Positions 44,325 to 55,200 of a stretch of DNA of 64,000 bases are shown here, one piece after another. Under the pieces are notes generated by a model. It was not told the DNA's origin, did not search any database, and saw only the letters and a list, made by a program, of their open reading frames with translations. Source of the stretch: Gemmatimonadota bacterium (GTDB lineage Bacteria; Gemmatimonadota; Gemmatimonadetes; Longimicrobiales; Gaopeijiaceae); assembly GCA_022564055.1 (NCBI GenBank), contig JADFMD010000003.1:1-64000 (forward strand), in the 5' to 3' direction. Each line of letters opens with the position of its first letter. Positions within the stretch are counted from its first letter, which is position 1. The position numbers and the translations under genes are program-made.

Positions 44325-44957
44325 CTACCGGATCACGCCATCCTGATTCATATGCAGGATATTGAATTGGCCGTAGCTGTCGGTGAGCTCGAGCTCAATC
44401 CCGGCGGTCAACTTGGACGACGCGGAGCCCATTTCCGCGACCGTATACTCGAACCCATTGGGCAGGTTGATACGGGCACGGGAAGGCTCCCCGCTAAATG
44501 GGTCGATGATGGGTGAGCCCGTGGACTCCACCACCCCGGGCACGCTCAACTGAGCCGTGCGCGCGTCGATGTCGATCTCGAGTTCGATCGGGGCGTAGAG
44601 GGTTTCCAGCACCTCGGCCATCATGCTGTTGTAGACGGCGAAATGAGTCGCTCCCGGCGTGGTGTCCTCGCCGTGAAGAATTCTGCGCAGTCCCTCGCGC
44701 TGAGCATCCGTGGCCCGTTCGTCGATGACCACTTGCTGCCTGCCGTTCCCCTCTGCGACCTCCCCTGGCCACCAGAACATCATCGCGAAGTCCAAGCCAT
44801 CCAGCCGTGTATCGCCGTGGTGCCCCTCCTCGATGTGACCGGCGAGCACACCCTCGCAATTGCCGTGAGTGGTAGGAGCATTGAATTGGCAGGGACACCC
44901 GTAGTTGCAGTTGCAGTTCCCGTACTCGACCCCGCGAATCATCCATGGACTTACCAT
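44325..44957 (-). CDS. DUF1326 protein
   Basis: 210 residues from ATG 44957 with AGAGGGG about 9 nt upstream; upstream in-frame sequence is non-coding-like. DUF1326 signature: YGNCNCNYGCPCQFNAPTTHGNCEG, with CNCNYGCPC at the N-terminus, then LDGLDFAMMFWWPG and FAVYNSMMAEV. The Cys cluster could bind metal. It lies 24 bp upstream of the DUF2182 gene, the usual partner. No experimentally defined function known to me. Confidence 0.88.
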   Translation of the reverse strand: MVSPWMIRGVEYGNCNCNYGCPCQFNAPTTHGNCEGVLAGHIEEGHHGDTRLDGLDFAMMFWWPGEVAEGNGRQQVVIDERATDAQREGLRRILHGEDTTPGATHFAVYNSMMAEVLETLYAPIELEIDIDARTAQLSVPGVVESTGSPIIDPFSGEPSRARINLPNGFEYTVAEMGSASSKLTAGIELELTDSYGQFNILHMNQDGVIR

Positions 44958-45111
44958 CGAGCGCGCCCCTCTTGGTTTGTAGTGTGCTTTTTCGTGAGCG
45001 AAGCCGGTATCAATAGCCGGTCGGTGTGCCTTTGTCGAATGGGTCGGAGAAGACCGGCGTCCTCGAGGGCCGGGACCCAACCCTGAACATTTCTGCACCC
45101 CACTCGTACGG

Positions 45112-47595
45112 CTACTCCGCCCGCAAGGCGTCGATCGGGTCGACGCGAGTGGCGCGTCGGGCCGGAACGTACGCCGCGAGCAGTGCAACCCCGGCGAGTA
45201 CCGCGCCCACCGCCACGAACGTGACCGGGTCCGTGGGCTCGATCTCGAACAGGAGACCTGACAGGAAACGAGACAACAGGACCGAGGCCACACCCCCCAA
45301 AAGGAGCGCACCGAGCACCAACCGCGCGCCCTCTCCCATGACCATCCGAAGCACCTGGCCCTGCTCGGCCCCCAACGCGAGGCGGATACCGAACTCCTTG
45401 GTTCGCTGTGTGACGGAGAACGACAGTACACCCAGCACCCCGACGCCCGCGACCACCAGGGCCAAGATCGCGAAGGCGGAAAAGAGCGTCGCGTTCAAGC
45501 GCTGAGGTGCGATGTCCTCCCTCGTCAATTCCTCCAGGGTAATGACGTTGTCCACCGGCCGCTCAGGATCAGTTTCGTGGATGATCTCGGTGATCTGCCG
45601 CACGAGCGGTCCGATCTGGCCCGTCGTGCGCACGAGCATCGTCTGCGCAGGAAACCCTCCGCCGCCCGTCACTCCTGCAATGCCCCCGCGCCGGCGGACG
45701 GCCTGACTCGTCGCCTGATAAATAACATGGACATCGGCTTGAGCGATCCCCGCATCCCGAGTGTTGGCGACCACGCCCACCACGCGCTGCCATGGCTGCC
45801 AGGTGCCGCGGGCGCTCTGCCATCGGATGCGTCTTCCGACCGGGTCCTCACTCCCGAAGTAGGTCCTCGAAAGCGACTCATTGATGACGACGACCGAGTC
45901 GGCCTCCGGCGTGTCATCCCGCGTGAAGGAGCGCCCGCGAAGAAGCACGGCTCCCACGGTCCGGAAATAGTCGGGACTCACGGTGTTGAAGAGCCCTATG
46001 GGCGTCGACGCCTGAAGTTCGTCCAGCCCCTCGACATCGATCGTGAGGGCGGCGGGCGGCGGGCTCTGAAGCGGCGCCCAGGTGGCGTAGGCCGCGCTCT
46101 GCACGCCGGGAAAACTCCGTATTCGAGCCATGGTCCCACCAAACAACGTCTGCTGCTCCTCCGCAGTGAGTGATGTGAAGTTCGGTGACTCCAATGTCAC
46201 CACGGTCCCCTCCTCGAAGCCCGAGTCGACCCCCTGCAGCCTGAACAGGCTCCTCACGAGAAGGCCGGCACCGATCAGAAGAGTGAAGGAAAGCGCAAGC
46301 TGGCTCACGACCAGAAGCCGCTGCAGCTTGCGTCTGGATATCCCACCTGAATGCCGCCCGCCCGACTGGTTGAGGGACATTCCGATCTGGGACGTGAAGG
46401 GAAGACTGGGTGCCCACGCGAGCAGCATCGCGATCCCGATCCCGATCAGAAGCGTGAACGCAAGGACGGCACCGTCCATCCCGATTTCTTCGCTCCGGAT
46501 CGTAAAGCGGTTGGCGTACGATACCAGCATGTCCAGACCGGCGACGGCAAGAACCAAACCCAACCCCGCACCGGCGAGCGCGAGGATGAGGTTCTCCGTG
46601 AAGAGTTGGCGGCGGATGCGCCCTTTGCCGGCGCCCAACGCAGCTCGCACGGCCAATTCGCGCTCGCGCCGGATCAACCGCGTCAGGGTCAAGTTCGCCA
46701 CGTTGGCACATGCCAGGAGGAGCACCATGAGCACCGTTCCCATCATGATCATGAACGTGGGACGCGCGGATTCGGTGAGTACCTCCTGCCATGGGCGAGC
46801 GGTTATCTGGTAACCGAACGACTCTGGATAGGCTTCGCGAAATTCATCCTGGAGGCGCCGGTTGATCTGGCTCAGCTCCGCCTGAGCCACCTCGAAGGTG
46901 GCGCCCGGAGCGAGGCGCCCGAATACCTCCGTCATGCGATGCGTGCGTGCGTCCCGCATGGCCGCACCCATGTAATGATCGTTCGTCGTGTAGTTGGTGA
47001 AGACGTCCGGTTTCCTACGCCCCGTGTAGTGACTCCCCGGCCTGAGCACGCCCACGACCTCTACACTCTTCGTCGTGAGCTTGACGGTCTGGCCCACGAT
47101 TTCGGGATCGGAACCGAACATGCGGGTCCAGTAGTCGTGTGTGAGGACCATCACGGGCGGGGCCCCCGGATCGTCGTCGCTCGAGATCAGGGTACGCCCG
47201 TGAAGGGGAAGGATGCCGAGGACCTCGAAGTAATTGGCCGTCACCAGGCCGCCGACCACGCGATGGGGGTCCCCGCGGCCGATCACACTGAAATCCCAGT
47301 CTCCGAACTCGACGAACTCGTCAATGGTCCGCGACGCCGCTCTGTAGTCGTCGATCTCGATGAACGAGAACGCTCCGTCGAAGGCGCCGACCCTGTTCGC
47401 GGGCTGCTGGATGAACATGATCCGCTCGGCATCCTTATACGGTAGCGGCTTGAGCAGCACACCATTGACCACGCTGAAGATGGCCGTGTTCACGCCGATA
47501 CCGAGGCCCAGCGTAATCACGAATGCCGCCGCATAGGTGCGACTCTTATTCAGGCTGCGGAACGCGTACCTGACTTCCGAAACGAGATCCGACAT
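45112..47595 (-). CDS. MacB-like orphan ABC permease (ADOP type)
   Basis: 827 residues from ATG 47595 with strong SD GGGGAGGGG. N-terminus LVSEVRYAFRSLNKSRTYAAAFVITLGLGIGVNTAIFSVVNGVLLKPLPY is characteristic of the duplicated permeases (ADOP) abundant in Acidobacteriota and Gemmatimonadota. There are two FtsX/MacB modules: a periplasmic domain from about 50-280, FtsX helices about 285-480, a second periplasmic domain about 500-690, and C-terminal helices (LVVAGVGVLGVLSFSVTQR, VAVGAVLAGVALLAAYVPARR). No ATPase gene adjoins, which is normal for this orphan class. The substrate is unknown. Confidence 0.85.
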   Translation of the reverse strand: MSDLVSEVRYAFRSLNKSRTYAAAFVITLGLGIGVNTAIFSVVNGVLLKPLPYKDAERIMFIQQPANRVGAFDGAFSFIEIDDYRAASRTIDEFVEFGDWDFSVIGRGDPHRVVGGLVTANYFEVLGILPLHGRTLISSDDDPGAPPVMVLTHDYWTRMFGSDPEIVGQTVKLTTKSVEVVGVLRPGSHYTGRRKPDVFTNYTTNDHYMGAAMRDARTHRMTEVFGRLAPGATFEVAQAELSQINRRLQDEFREAYPESFGYQITARPWQEVLTESARPTFMIMMGTVLMVLLLACANVANLTLTRLIRRERELAVRAALGAGKGRIRRQLFTENLILALAGAGLGLVLAVAGLDMLVSYANRFTIRSEEIGMDGAVLAFTLLIGIGIAMLLAWAPSLPFTSQIGMSLNQSGGRHSGGISRRKLQRLLVVSQLALSFTLLIGAGLLVRSLFRLQGVDSGFEEGTVVTLESPNFTSLTAEEQQTLFGGTMARIRSFPGVQSAAYATWAPLQSPPPAALTIDVEGLDELQASTPIGLFNTVSPDYFRTVGAVLLRGRSFTRDDTPEADSVVVINESLSRTYFGSEDPVGRRIRWQSARGTWQPWQRVVGVVANTRDAGIAQADVHVIYQATSQAVRRRGGIAGVTGGGGFPAQTMLVRTTGQIGPLVRQITEIIHETDPERPVDNVITLEELTREDIAPQRLNATLFSAFAILALVVAGVGVLGVLSFSVTQRTKEFGIRLALGAEQGQVLRMVMGEGARLVLGALLLGGVASVLLSRFLSGLLFEIEPTDPVTFVAVGAVLAGVALLAAYVPARRATRVDPIDALRAE

Positions 47596-47720
47596 CCTGT
47601 CCCCTCCCCGCTCCCTATCCTGATGGCTGTCTTGGGCTGCACCCGGGTGCAAACTCGTTGAACCATAGGACCACCGAAAGTACGCCCGCCGACCGCCCCC
47701 TCGACTCCCTTACTCCGGGC

Positions 47721-47805
47721 CAGGGGCAACGGAGCCCCTGATGTTCATAGCTGGCTTGGCCTTGAAGTGCCCGACATCGATAGGGTACTATCGGAGGCCT
47801 TTTTT
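47721..47805 (+). promoter_or_regulatory. aroF leader: hairpin plus terminator-like structure
   Basis: CAGGGGC (47721-47727) pairs with GCCCCTG (47734-47740). A second structure pairs GGCCT (47758-47762) with AGGCC (47795-47799), enclosing CGATAG/CTATCG (47778-47783 with 47788-47793), and is followed by TTTTTT (47800-47805). The upstream neighbour points away, so no plus-strand gene needs ending here; premature termination ahead of the DAHP synthase is the likely use. TTGAAC at 47658 with TACGCC 17 nt on is a weak promoter candidate. I could not find a clear aromatic-codon leader before the terminator. Confidence 0.45.
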
Positions 47806-47840
47806 ATCGTCGCAGAGCGAACAACTCGAGACACACGAAC

Positions 47841-48854
47841 ATGATCATCATCACCCGACACGACGTCACCGACGAAGAGCTGGACCATATCCGGGAGCGG
47901 GTGGAGGCCCTCGGGCTTCAGACCCACCTTTCGCGCGGAAAACACCGTACTGTGATTGGATGTATCGGAGACGAGGAGCTTCTGGCCGGCATCCCACTCC
48001 GTTCGATTCCGGGGGTCGAGGCCGTTCACACGGTCATGAAACCATACAAGTTGGCGAACCTCCAGTTTGCCGCCGAACCGACGATAGTTCCGCTGGGCAG
48101 CGCTACCGTCGGCGATACGGCCATCGCTGTCGTGGCGGGCCCTTGTTCGGTGGAGAGCCTTGAAATGCTCTCCGCGACGGCTCAGCGGGTCCAGAAGGCG
48201 GGAGCTGTAGGGCTTCGCGGCGGTGCGTTCAAGCCGCGCAGTTCACCCTATTCCTTCGGCGGGCTGGGCGAGGATGGCCTCAAGATGCTCGCCGATGTCC
48301 GTGCCGAGACCGGCCTCCCGATCGTGACCGAGGTCATGGACACACGCCAGGCGGACTTGGTCGCCGAATACGCCGACGTGCTCCAGATCGGAGCGCGAAA
48401 CATGCAGAATTTTTCCCTTCTCACCGAGGTCGGGAGACTCCACCGGCCGATCCTGCTCAAACGCGGAATGGCGGCCACCGTGGAGGACCTGCTCCTTGCG
48501 GCGGAGTACATCATGAAACAGGGGAACCAAAACGTCATCCTTTGTGAACGGGGTATCCGAACTTTTTCCGACGCGACCCGAAATACTTTCGACCTGGCCG
48601 CCATCCCGGTCCTCAAGAAGGAGACGCACCTTCCGGTGATCGCCGACCCGAGCCATGCCGCTGGCCGGCGTGATCTCGTGGCGGCGCTTTCATACGCGGC
48701 GGTAGCCGCCGGAGCAGACGGGTTGCTGATCGAGGTGCATCCGGACCCGGAGCAGGCAGTCTCGGATGGAGATCAATCGCTTACGTTCGACGAATTCGAC
48801 ACTCTTATGGCGGGCCTGGAGCCCGTTGCCGCCGCAGTGGGAAGGAGCCTCTGA
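47841..48854 (+). CDS. aroF: 3-deoxy-7-phosphoheptulonate (DAHP) synthase, type I-beta
   Basis: 337 residues. First step of the shikimate pathway, PEP + erythrose-4-phosphate to DAHP. Residues 1-70 are the ferredoxin-like regulatory domain ([19 protein letters not shown]) that carries feedback control in the Thermotoga-type enzyme. The barrel has [67 protein letters not shown] and [13 protein letters not shown] with metal and substrate ligands. It is preceded by a terminator-like leader (47758-47805). It stands alone between unrelated operons, and 36 bp separate its stop from the convergent cyclase gene. Confidence 0.95.
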   Translation: MIIITRHDVTDEELDHIRERVEALGLQTHLSRGKHRTVIGCIGDEELLAGIPLRSIPGVEAVHTVMKPYKLANLQFAAEPTIVPLGSATVGDTAIAVVAGPCSVESLEMLSATAQRVQKAGAVGLRGGAFKPRSSPYSFGGLGEDGLKMLADVRAETGLPIVTEVMDTRQADLVAEYADVLQIGARNMQNFSLLTEVGRLHRPILLKRGMAATVEDLLLAAEYIMKQGNQNVILCERGIRTFSDATRNTFDLAAIPVLKKETHLPVIADPSHAAGRRDLVAALSYAAVAAGADGLLIEVHPDPEQAVSDGDQSLTFDEFDTLMAGLEPVAAAVGRSL

Positions 48855-48890
48855 TCTCTGACTTCTTCAACAGGCCTCGGAGGGCCGCGA

Positions 48891-50138
48891 TCAATCCCGC
48901 TCGGATTCGTCGTCTTCATTGGACGTTTGCGAACGTAAAAACATCGTCAACGCCAGGTGTTCTCGGCTATCCATGTCCATGATTGCGAGCGCCATCTCAT
49001 AGGCCCCATCCACTTTGTCGTATACACGAACGACGCGGCCGTACGCCTTGATTCCCTCGCTACGGTCAGGGACGTCCAGAACGAATTCGACCATCGAGTT
49101 CAATTCCAGAGGCTCCTTCGCCTTGAGACTCAGGCCCCGCTCACTGATGTTCAGCGTAGAAAATGGCACCCCCTTGTCGTTCAGAACGCGGATCTCCCCC
49201 TTCAGCTCGACCCTAACTCGCCGGAGTGCGCGGCGATTGGCGCCGTACAGTTGGGTCTGGTTCTTCCCCTTGGCCTTGGCGGTATACATAGCCCGGTCTG
49301 CGCATCGAATGAGCGCCTCGGGCGCCACGGCGTCGACCGGATAGGAGGCCACCCCCAGACTCATGGTCACCCCGTTTTTCGACGGTGACGGAGAGAACTC
49401 AAGCTCTGCAATCGCTCGGCACACCCGATCCGCCACCCCCCCCGCATCTTCCTTCGACGTTTCAGGCATGATGAGGACGAACTCCTCACCTCCGTACCGC
49501 ACCGCTACGTCCTGGTCTCTTCCGGCCTCCCGGAGAGCCTCCCCAACAGCCTTCAAGGCGTCATTACCGGCGTCGTGACCGAATCGATCGTTGTAGTATT
49601 TGAAGTTGTCGAGGTCGCCCATGGCGATCGAAAACTCTCCGCCGCTCCTCTCGCAGCGCTTAACCTCCCACCGAAGGAACTCCTGGAAGAACCTGAAGTT
49701 GTGGAGACCCGTGAGCTCATCCTTGTACGCGGAGGCGCGAGTCTCTTCAAAGAGCTTGAGTTCGATCACCTTCGGATGTTTCATCCTGGGGGTCATCTGC
49801 ACGAAGTAGCTCACCAACGCAACAGACAAGTCCATCTCATAGCCCACGGCATCCTCGAGTTCTTGCCGGTGGAGGATCACCGCGTCCCAATGTTTTCTAG
49901 CCTCGTCAGGCTCAAAACGAATGTCCGTGAGCAGGTACAGTAATTCGACAAAAACGACCGGGCCCTCCCGCTCCTCCAACTCCTGGAGGGCCGCCACGAG
50001 AGCGCCGATGCCGAGGTCGTCTCGATATAGAAGACCATAGATGACTTCGACAATCTCCGGCTTCCAAGGCAAAGGGCGGGTTTCCGAAAAAACCGGAGCC
50101 CGACCTAATCCTTCCGGAGTTTGGTCGCTAGAAGACAT
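48891..50138 (-). CDS. diguanylate cyclase with C-terminal PilZ domain
   Basis: 415 residues from ATG 50138. Residues 1-150 are an unassigned helical input region. The GGDEF domain spans about 155-320: DELTGLHNFRFFQEFL, DLDNFKYYNDRFGH, and the active GGEEF. RDQD lies exactly five residues before GGEEF, so the inhibitory I-site is intact. It makes c-di-GMP from two GTP. The C-terminal 100 residues are PilZ: NRRALRRVRVELKG and LNISERGLSL (the NxSxxG motif), which binds c-di-GMP. The protein can thus make and sense its own product. It is last of a three-gene leftward run, 30 bp after the nucleotide cyclase. Confidence 0.9.
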   Translation of the reverse strand: MSSSDQTPEGLGRAPVFSETRPLPWKPEIVEVIYGLLYRDDLGIGALVAALQELEEREGPVVFVELLYLLTDIRFEPDEARKHWDAVILHRQELEDAVGYEMDLSVALVSYFVQMTPRMKHPKVIELKLFEETRASAYKDELTGLHNFRFFQEFLRWEVKRCERSGGEFSIAMGDLDNFKYYNDRFGHDAGNDALKAVGEALREAGRDQDVAVRYGGEEFVLIMPETSKEDAGGVADRVCRAIAELEFSPSPSKNGVTMSLGVASYPVDAVAPEALIRCADRAMYTAKAKGKNQTQLYGANRRALRRVRVELKGEIRVLNDKGVPFSTLNISERGLSLKAKEPLELNSMVEFVLDVPDRSEGIKAYGRVVRVYDKVDGAYEMALAIMDMDSREHLALTMFLRSQTSNEDDESERD

Positions 50139-50168
50139 CGTCAACCCCCGCGCGGTGATTAATCAGGA

Positions 50169-52196
50169 TCAACGCACCGGGAGCTCGACTCGACCCAAGA
50201 ACTTGTCCTCGAGGAGCTCCACCCTGAAGTCGGCGAGGTAGGGTGCACGGGTCGCTGCATCGGCATCGAGCGGCCGAATTTCCAGAGTGTGAACCGGCCC
50301 GGCCGTTACGGGAAAGCTCACGAGAGCCGTGGGGCCGATCTCTTCTCCGTCGATGAACACACGCCCGCCCGGTCGGGAATCGATGGTGATCGTCCCAAAA
50401 GGTGTCACCTCAGCCCGCAGAGTGAGTTGCTGAGCCGGAGATAGCGTCTGGCTGACGTCGAAGATACGGATTCTGCGGGGGGAGACCTCTGACGTGCCGA
50501 AAATCTCGATCCGGTGGGCAACGCCCTCCGAAACCACTCGGTTCAGGATGGGCGCCGGGCCCAAAGTTTCTCCGTCGATCATCACGATCGTACGGGACGC
50601 GACCGACGCCGGGATCACCTGTATCGTCAACCGTCCAGGACCGCTAGGCGCGACGGGTCGGGCCACCACTCCCACCCGAAATCCAAACGTATCGGGTAGC
50701 AAGGGAAGCCCCGCCACGTCCGTGATCCCGTCTCCCAGCACGAGTCGGTAGAGGCCAGCCGCGAGGGGTTCGGCCGGATCGACACGTAACGTTTCATCAT
50801 CATCGCCACAGCACGTGAACGTGGATGCCACCCGAGCGCCGGTCGCCGTAATCAACATTACGGTCGCCGAATCCAGTGTCAGCGGATTCATCGGGTTGCT
50901 GAACCTGGCGAACACCGGGCTTCCGCCATCGACGCCGGCCGATCCGTCGGCAGGGTCCGTACTCGTGAGGACCGGTGGATTCGGTGGCAAAGGCTGGGTC
51001 ACAAAGGACAGGAGACTCTCCAGTGACCCGCCTCCCCGAGGCGGGCGGATCTCCCCTCCGGAAGAAGACCGCAGCCCGCCGTTCAACACGATCTGATACC
51101 GCGTTGCGTAGGCGAGAGGAGTCAGAGGCGTGATGTTGACCACCAGGCCATCCTCCGACGCACTGACCTCGGTGGGAACGAGCACTCCTCCCGGGCCGAG
51201 GAGTTGGACGGTCGAGCTCGTGGCCGTGGCCGAATTGATGAGCCCGGTGAAACCCACTGTGATGGGGCTATCGATGGCGGCCCCACCCTCGATCGCCCTG
51301 TATCCCGGAGATTGAGCGAACACCCCCCGCGTGAACACAGCGGAAAATCCAAAATCTTGTAAGCGCTGATCCAACTGCCCTTGGACCCCGCCAAGATCCA
51401 TCGCGACGGCAGTTATCCCGGCCATGAGCGCAAGACCCACCGCGGCCCACGGCCACCGTGAACGCCGATCTCCAGCCCTTGAGGACCTGGGTATGGGCTG
51501 CTGCACAGGTGCCACGGGCGCGTCTTGACCGGCCAGGAGCACGACAAATAGCTCCATCGGATCAGGTACACCCTTGAGGTCCTTTTCACCGATAGACGAG
51601 AACTGATAGTGCTTGCGGTGGCGGAGTTGCTGGTACGCCGATTCCGAGACCACAACGCCGGCTAGCGGCGCGTGACTTTCGATTCGGGAAGCGACATTCA
51701 CTCCACTCCCGTATACGTCGCCGTCTTCACCGAATACGATGTCGCCGAGATGAACGCCCACCCGCAAAGAAACCCGCGACTCTTTGACGTCTTTCAGGGT
51801 GGGGAACGAGTGCTGTAGGGCGTGAGCCGAGTTGACGGCGGCGTCCAAGCTGGAAAACTCCGCGAGCATTCCATCGCCGAGGAACTTCACAACTCGCCCG
51901 CCCTTGTCCCCCACGATCTGCTTCGAGATGCGCTGGAAGCCCTTGATCACCGCTAGTGCGAGATCCTCATCGTGAGAAGAAAGAGCCGTATACCCCGCCA
52001 CGTCCGCAAAAAGGATTGCGGCAAGGCGACGTTCGGTAGGCTTTTCCGAACCTAGGACGTCGGGGCCTGGAGCGTCCGGAGTGGGAGCCTCAGGTTTGGA
52101 ACCGTCGGGATCGGGCGCGTCAGGAGTGGAAGCATCAGGACCCGGAGTGTCCGGATCTGAAGCGTCCGGAGTGGGAGCGTCAGGGGGTTCGGTCAT
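50169..52196 (-). CDS. class III adenylate/guanylate cyclase with extracytoplasmic Ig-like and PEGA-type domains
   Basis: 675 residues. The first ~50 residues are Pro/Asp repeats. The cyclase domain follows (about 55-220): AAILFADVAGYTALSS and FLGDGMLAEF with the two metal Asp, then VGVHLGDIVFGEDGDVYGSGVNVASRIES. One membrane segment near 250 (WPWAAVGLALMAGITAVAM) separates it from a long periplasmic part. That part has two Big_5-like Ig domains (VGFTGLINSATATSS; DPADGSAGVDGGSPVFARFS) and a C-terminal PEGA-like repeat (DSRPGGRVFIDGEEIG). It makes cAMP or cGMP; external sensing is inferred. No clear SD. The antiporter at 4125 carries a cNMP-binding domain. Confidence 0.87.
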   Translation of the reverse strand: MTEPPDAPTPDASDPDTPGPDASTPDAPDPDGSKPEAPTPDAPGPDVLGSEKPTERRLAAILFADVAGYTALSSHDEDLALAVIKGFQRISKQIVGDKGGRVVKFLGDGMLAEFSSLDAAVNSAHALQHSFPTLKDVKESRVSLRVGVHLGDIVFGEDGDVYGSGVNVASRIESHAPLAGVVVSESAYQQLRHRKHYQFSSIGEKDLKGVPDPMELFVVLLAGQDAPVAPVQQPIPRSSRAGDRRSRWPWAAVGLALMAGITAVAMDLGGVQGQLDQRLQDFGFSAVFTRGVFAQSPGYRAIEGGAAIDSPITVGFTGLINSATATSSTVQLLGPGGVLVPTEVSASEDGLVVNITPLTPLAYATRYQIVLNGGLRSSSGGEIRPPRGGGSLESLLSFVTQPLPPNPPVLTSTDPADGSAGVDGGSPVFARFSNPMNPLTLDSATVMLITATGARVASTFTCCGDDDETLRVDPAEPLAAGLYRLVLGDGITDVAGLPLLPDTFGFRVGVVARPVAPSGPGRLTIQVIPASVASRTIVMIDGETLGPAPILNRVVSEGVAHRIEIFGTSEVSPRRIRIFDVSQTLSPAQQLTLRAEVTPFGTITIDSRPGGRVFIDGEEIGPTALVSFPVTAGPVHTLEIRPLDADAATRAPYLADFRVELLEDKFLGRVELPVR
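52066..52190 (-). repeat. Pro/Asp/Ser-rich tandem repeat coding the cyclase N-terminus
   Basis: Degenerate 12-18 bp units of the type GTCCGGAGTGGGAGC (plus strand), coding TPDAS, DPDTPGPD, PDAPDPDGS and EAPTPDAPGPD. About seven related units are visible. The result is an acidic, proline-rich disordered head before the cyclase domain, likely variable in length between strains. Confidence 0.6.
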
Positions 52197-52280
52197 CGAG
52201 CCGCGCTTGGTTAGAGGACACCACCGTAAACATGTGTTGTCTCAAGCCGCCGGGGCAAGCTTCGTCGAACCTGGACGATC

Positions 52281-55200
52281 TTAGCGGATCCTACGGATAT
52301 CCCGAAATCTCTCGATCGCCTGTAGGTCAAAAACGGTGACGCCGTACAACTCCTCCACGCGTTCCACCATGGGTTCTATCTCGAAGAGCGGGTCGAGATC
52401 GAGGATTCCCCGGTAGGTCGACACGGCATCGTCCTCACGACCGGCGCTCTGGTACGCTCCGGCGAGCAACGCCCTCGAGATGGTCTCCTGCTCAGGCGTG
52501 AGCCCCCCCAACTCGAGGGTTCGTTCGAAAAAACGGATCAATCCCACGAAGTTGGCCTCGTCCCAATACTGGAACCCCTCTCCCAGCCTCGCCCGTGTTT
52601 CTTCCCGGGGGGTAAATACGGCGATCGAGTCCTGGTATGCCAGGCGAAGCTCGTCTGCCTCTCTCGGCAGACCAGCCGCATAATCCGCCAGGAAGGTCAG
52701 CCCCGCGGTGTGCCCCTCGCTATCGCCGTCCTGGAGCGCCCTGAAGATATCCAGCGTGAGGGCCACCGTCATGGAGTCCGTGAAGAACTCCGGTCCGGGG
52801 TCCGTGTCCAGCAGCTCCAGGAAGTTTGCGAGAGCCTGAACGCCTTGGCCTTGCGATGCCCTGTAGCGACTCAGCGCCTCGAAGTAGAGCCGCCTACGGT
52901 CGCCGGTCACGTACGGAGCGAACTCCCCAGCCCACAATTCCATCAGTTCGTTGTCGTCGACGGCCAGGGAGGCCTGGAAGGCCACCCAATACAGTTCGGG
53001 CCGATCCTCGTCGTACGCGACAATCCTTCCAGCCCGGTCCGCCTCGAGGACCACCATCGCGATCTGGAGGGCACGCCGCGGATTGTCCAAGGCCAGATGT
53101 CCCGTGGCCAACCGGGCGAAAAATTGGAACTCCCGATCGGGCGCGATGCGGCCCTGAAGCTCTTCACCAAAGGTTACAAGGTCTTCAAATGCCCCGGCCT
53201 CGAATGCCGCGGCAAGACCCAACTGCAAGAGCTCCAGCCCACCGTCCCCGGACCGGTCCCTGAGGGGAATGACCTGGAGAGCTCGGCGGGCGCTCGCCAA
53301 CGCCGCACCCGGCTGATCTACGTCCGCGTGCGCGATCGCCAGACGCCGATGAAGCTCGAACCCGCGGTCCTCGCCCACCCATCCCTGCAGCGCCTGCTCC
53401 CGGGCGACCGCTTCGGCGAACCTCCCGAGTTGGAATTCCGCGGAGAACCCATACCATTGGACCTCTTGAGCAAGGTCCGGAGCCAGGCTCAACACCCCTT
53501 GATCGGTCAGGGACTCCGCCCTGGCTACCGCGTCCAAAACCTCCACGTGCGCTTCTCGGGCCGCGGCTTCCCGGGCCACCAAATGGGCCAACGGAATGGG
53601 CTCGTCCGACGCGCTCGCTGTACCCGCGATGCTCACTGGATCCACGCGGAGCCAGCGGTACTCGAAATCTTCGTCCAAGGGGAAATCGAAGGCCCTCCCC
53701 GTCGTTGTGGCGATGGGAGTAAACGGGCCCTGGCGAGACGTGGCACCCGAGAGCCGGTATCCCCACAAATAGTCGGAACCGACCTGATCCCAGGAAAACC
53801 TCATCGCATCGGCAGACAGAGCGACCCGGAGCGTCTCCAACTCCGGCAAGCGCGCGTCCCACCGATAGACCAGGGTGCGCCCCTCCTCCAGATTGGCGAG
53901 ATAGACGTTGCCCAAGGCATCCAGCGAAAGATGCGTAGCCTCGAACCTCGAGTCGCGGCCCCCCAGCCTGACGAGAACCCGCTCCAGGTTGGAATCCAAG
54001 ATCGTCACGCGGCTGGTCTCTTGCTCGAGGATGAAAAGATTTCCCTGGGTGTCGAATTTGATGTCCTGCACCGGGCCCGCGAGAAGCCCCGCGGCCACCA
54101 CCTCATGAGGACCGCCATCGAGCGGGATTCGCACGATCGACAACCCTTCTTCGGCCCAGGCGAACAATTCATCGTCGGGAGAAAGGGCCACGCCCCGCGC
54201 CTCCCTGAGGGGGAAGGAAGCGAGAAGCGACGTCAGATCTGCACTGAACACGACGACCCGATGGTTATCCCGGTCCGCTATTACCACACTTCCGTCTGAG
54301 AACAGCGCCACGCCCACTGGTTTGTTGAGCCGCCGGTCGTCGTCGTAATCGCGCCCAAACGTTCCGAGGGACATGCCGTCCCGGGTGTCGAACACGGCGA
54401 AGCGATCCTCATCCGGCTCCGTCACCACAAGCAAGGTGTCGTTGAAAGCCATCGTGCCCGGGGTTCGCTGGAACCCCATCACCAACGTCTCGGGCCCAAC
54501 CGTCTCCGGGATCAAATAGGACTCGAACACGTCACCGAACAGATCCTCGAAGCTCTCGGATGTGACGCGTTCCACGCGAAGGCCGCGACCCCTGGCCGAT
54601 GCGATGACGAAACGGGCCGTGCCATCCGCCCCTGGCTCTACTCCGGTCACCGCGCCCGCCGGGTCGGGCGGTAGCTGGCTCACCCGGATCGGGTAACCCC
54701 ACTCCAACCGGGGTGCATCCCCGCCTTCGGCGAGCGCAATGCGCTCCACCTTTCGAAGGTCACGATCCAACACCACGAGATGCCGTTCTGGGGTAAAAGC
54801 CACCCCTACCGGGTCACGGAAGGACCCCCTGCCTCGGCCGACACCCCCATACAGCGCACGGCTCTGTGTCGCAGCCGCCGGATCGAGGCGGTTTCCGCCC
54901 CAGACCTGGCCCTGCTCGCCATCCAGGACCACGAGGGTACCGGATCCATCGACCGTAATGGCCGCGGCTTCTTCGACCGCTCCCAAGGACAACACCTGAG
55001 GCGCGCTCGGCCCCTGCCAGGCGACGTCTGAAAATGGGGGCAAGGTGAAGACCTGCGCCCCGCCGTCCTTGTCTGCCACGAAAATCCGACCGTCGCCGCC
55101 TACCGCGATCCCGATGGGATTCCCGATCACCGGTCCCAAGCCCAATTGGCGTACGAACGCCCCGTCTCGCGAAAACACGGTGACCGAGGGGTCGCCCTTG

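Noticed and set aside
47741-48163. 140-codon frame overlapping aroF
   Set aside because: Overlaps the strongly supported aroF frame, loses protein-like composition after the hairpin; only its first codons might matter as a leader.
52710-54299. 529-codon plus-strand frame opposite the NHL/TPR gene
   Set aside because: Antisense shadow of a high-GC gene; the minus-strand protein has clear repeats and signal peptide.
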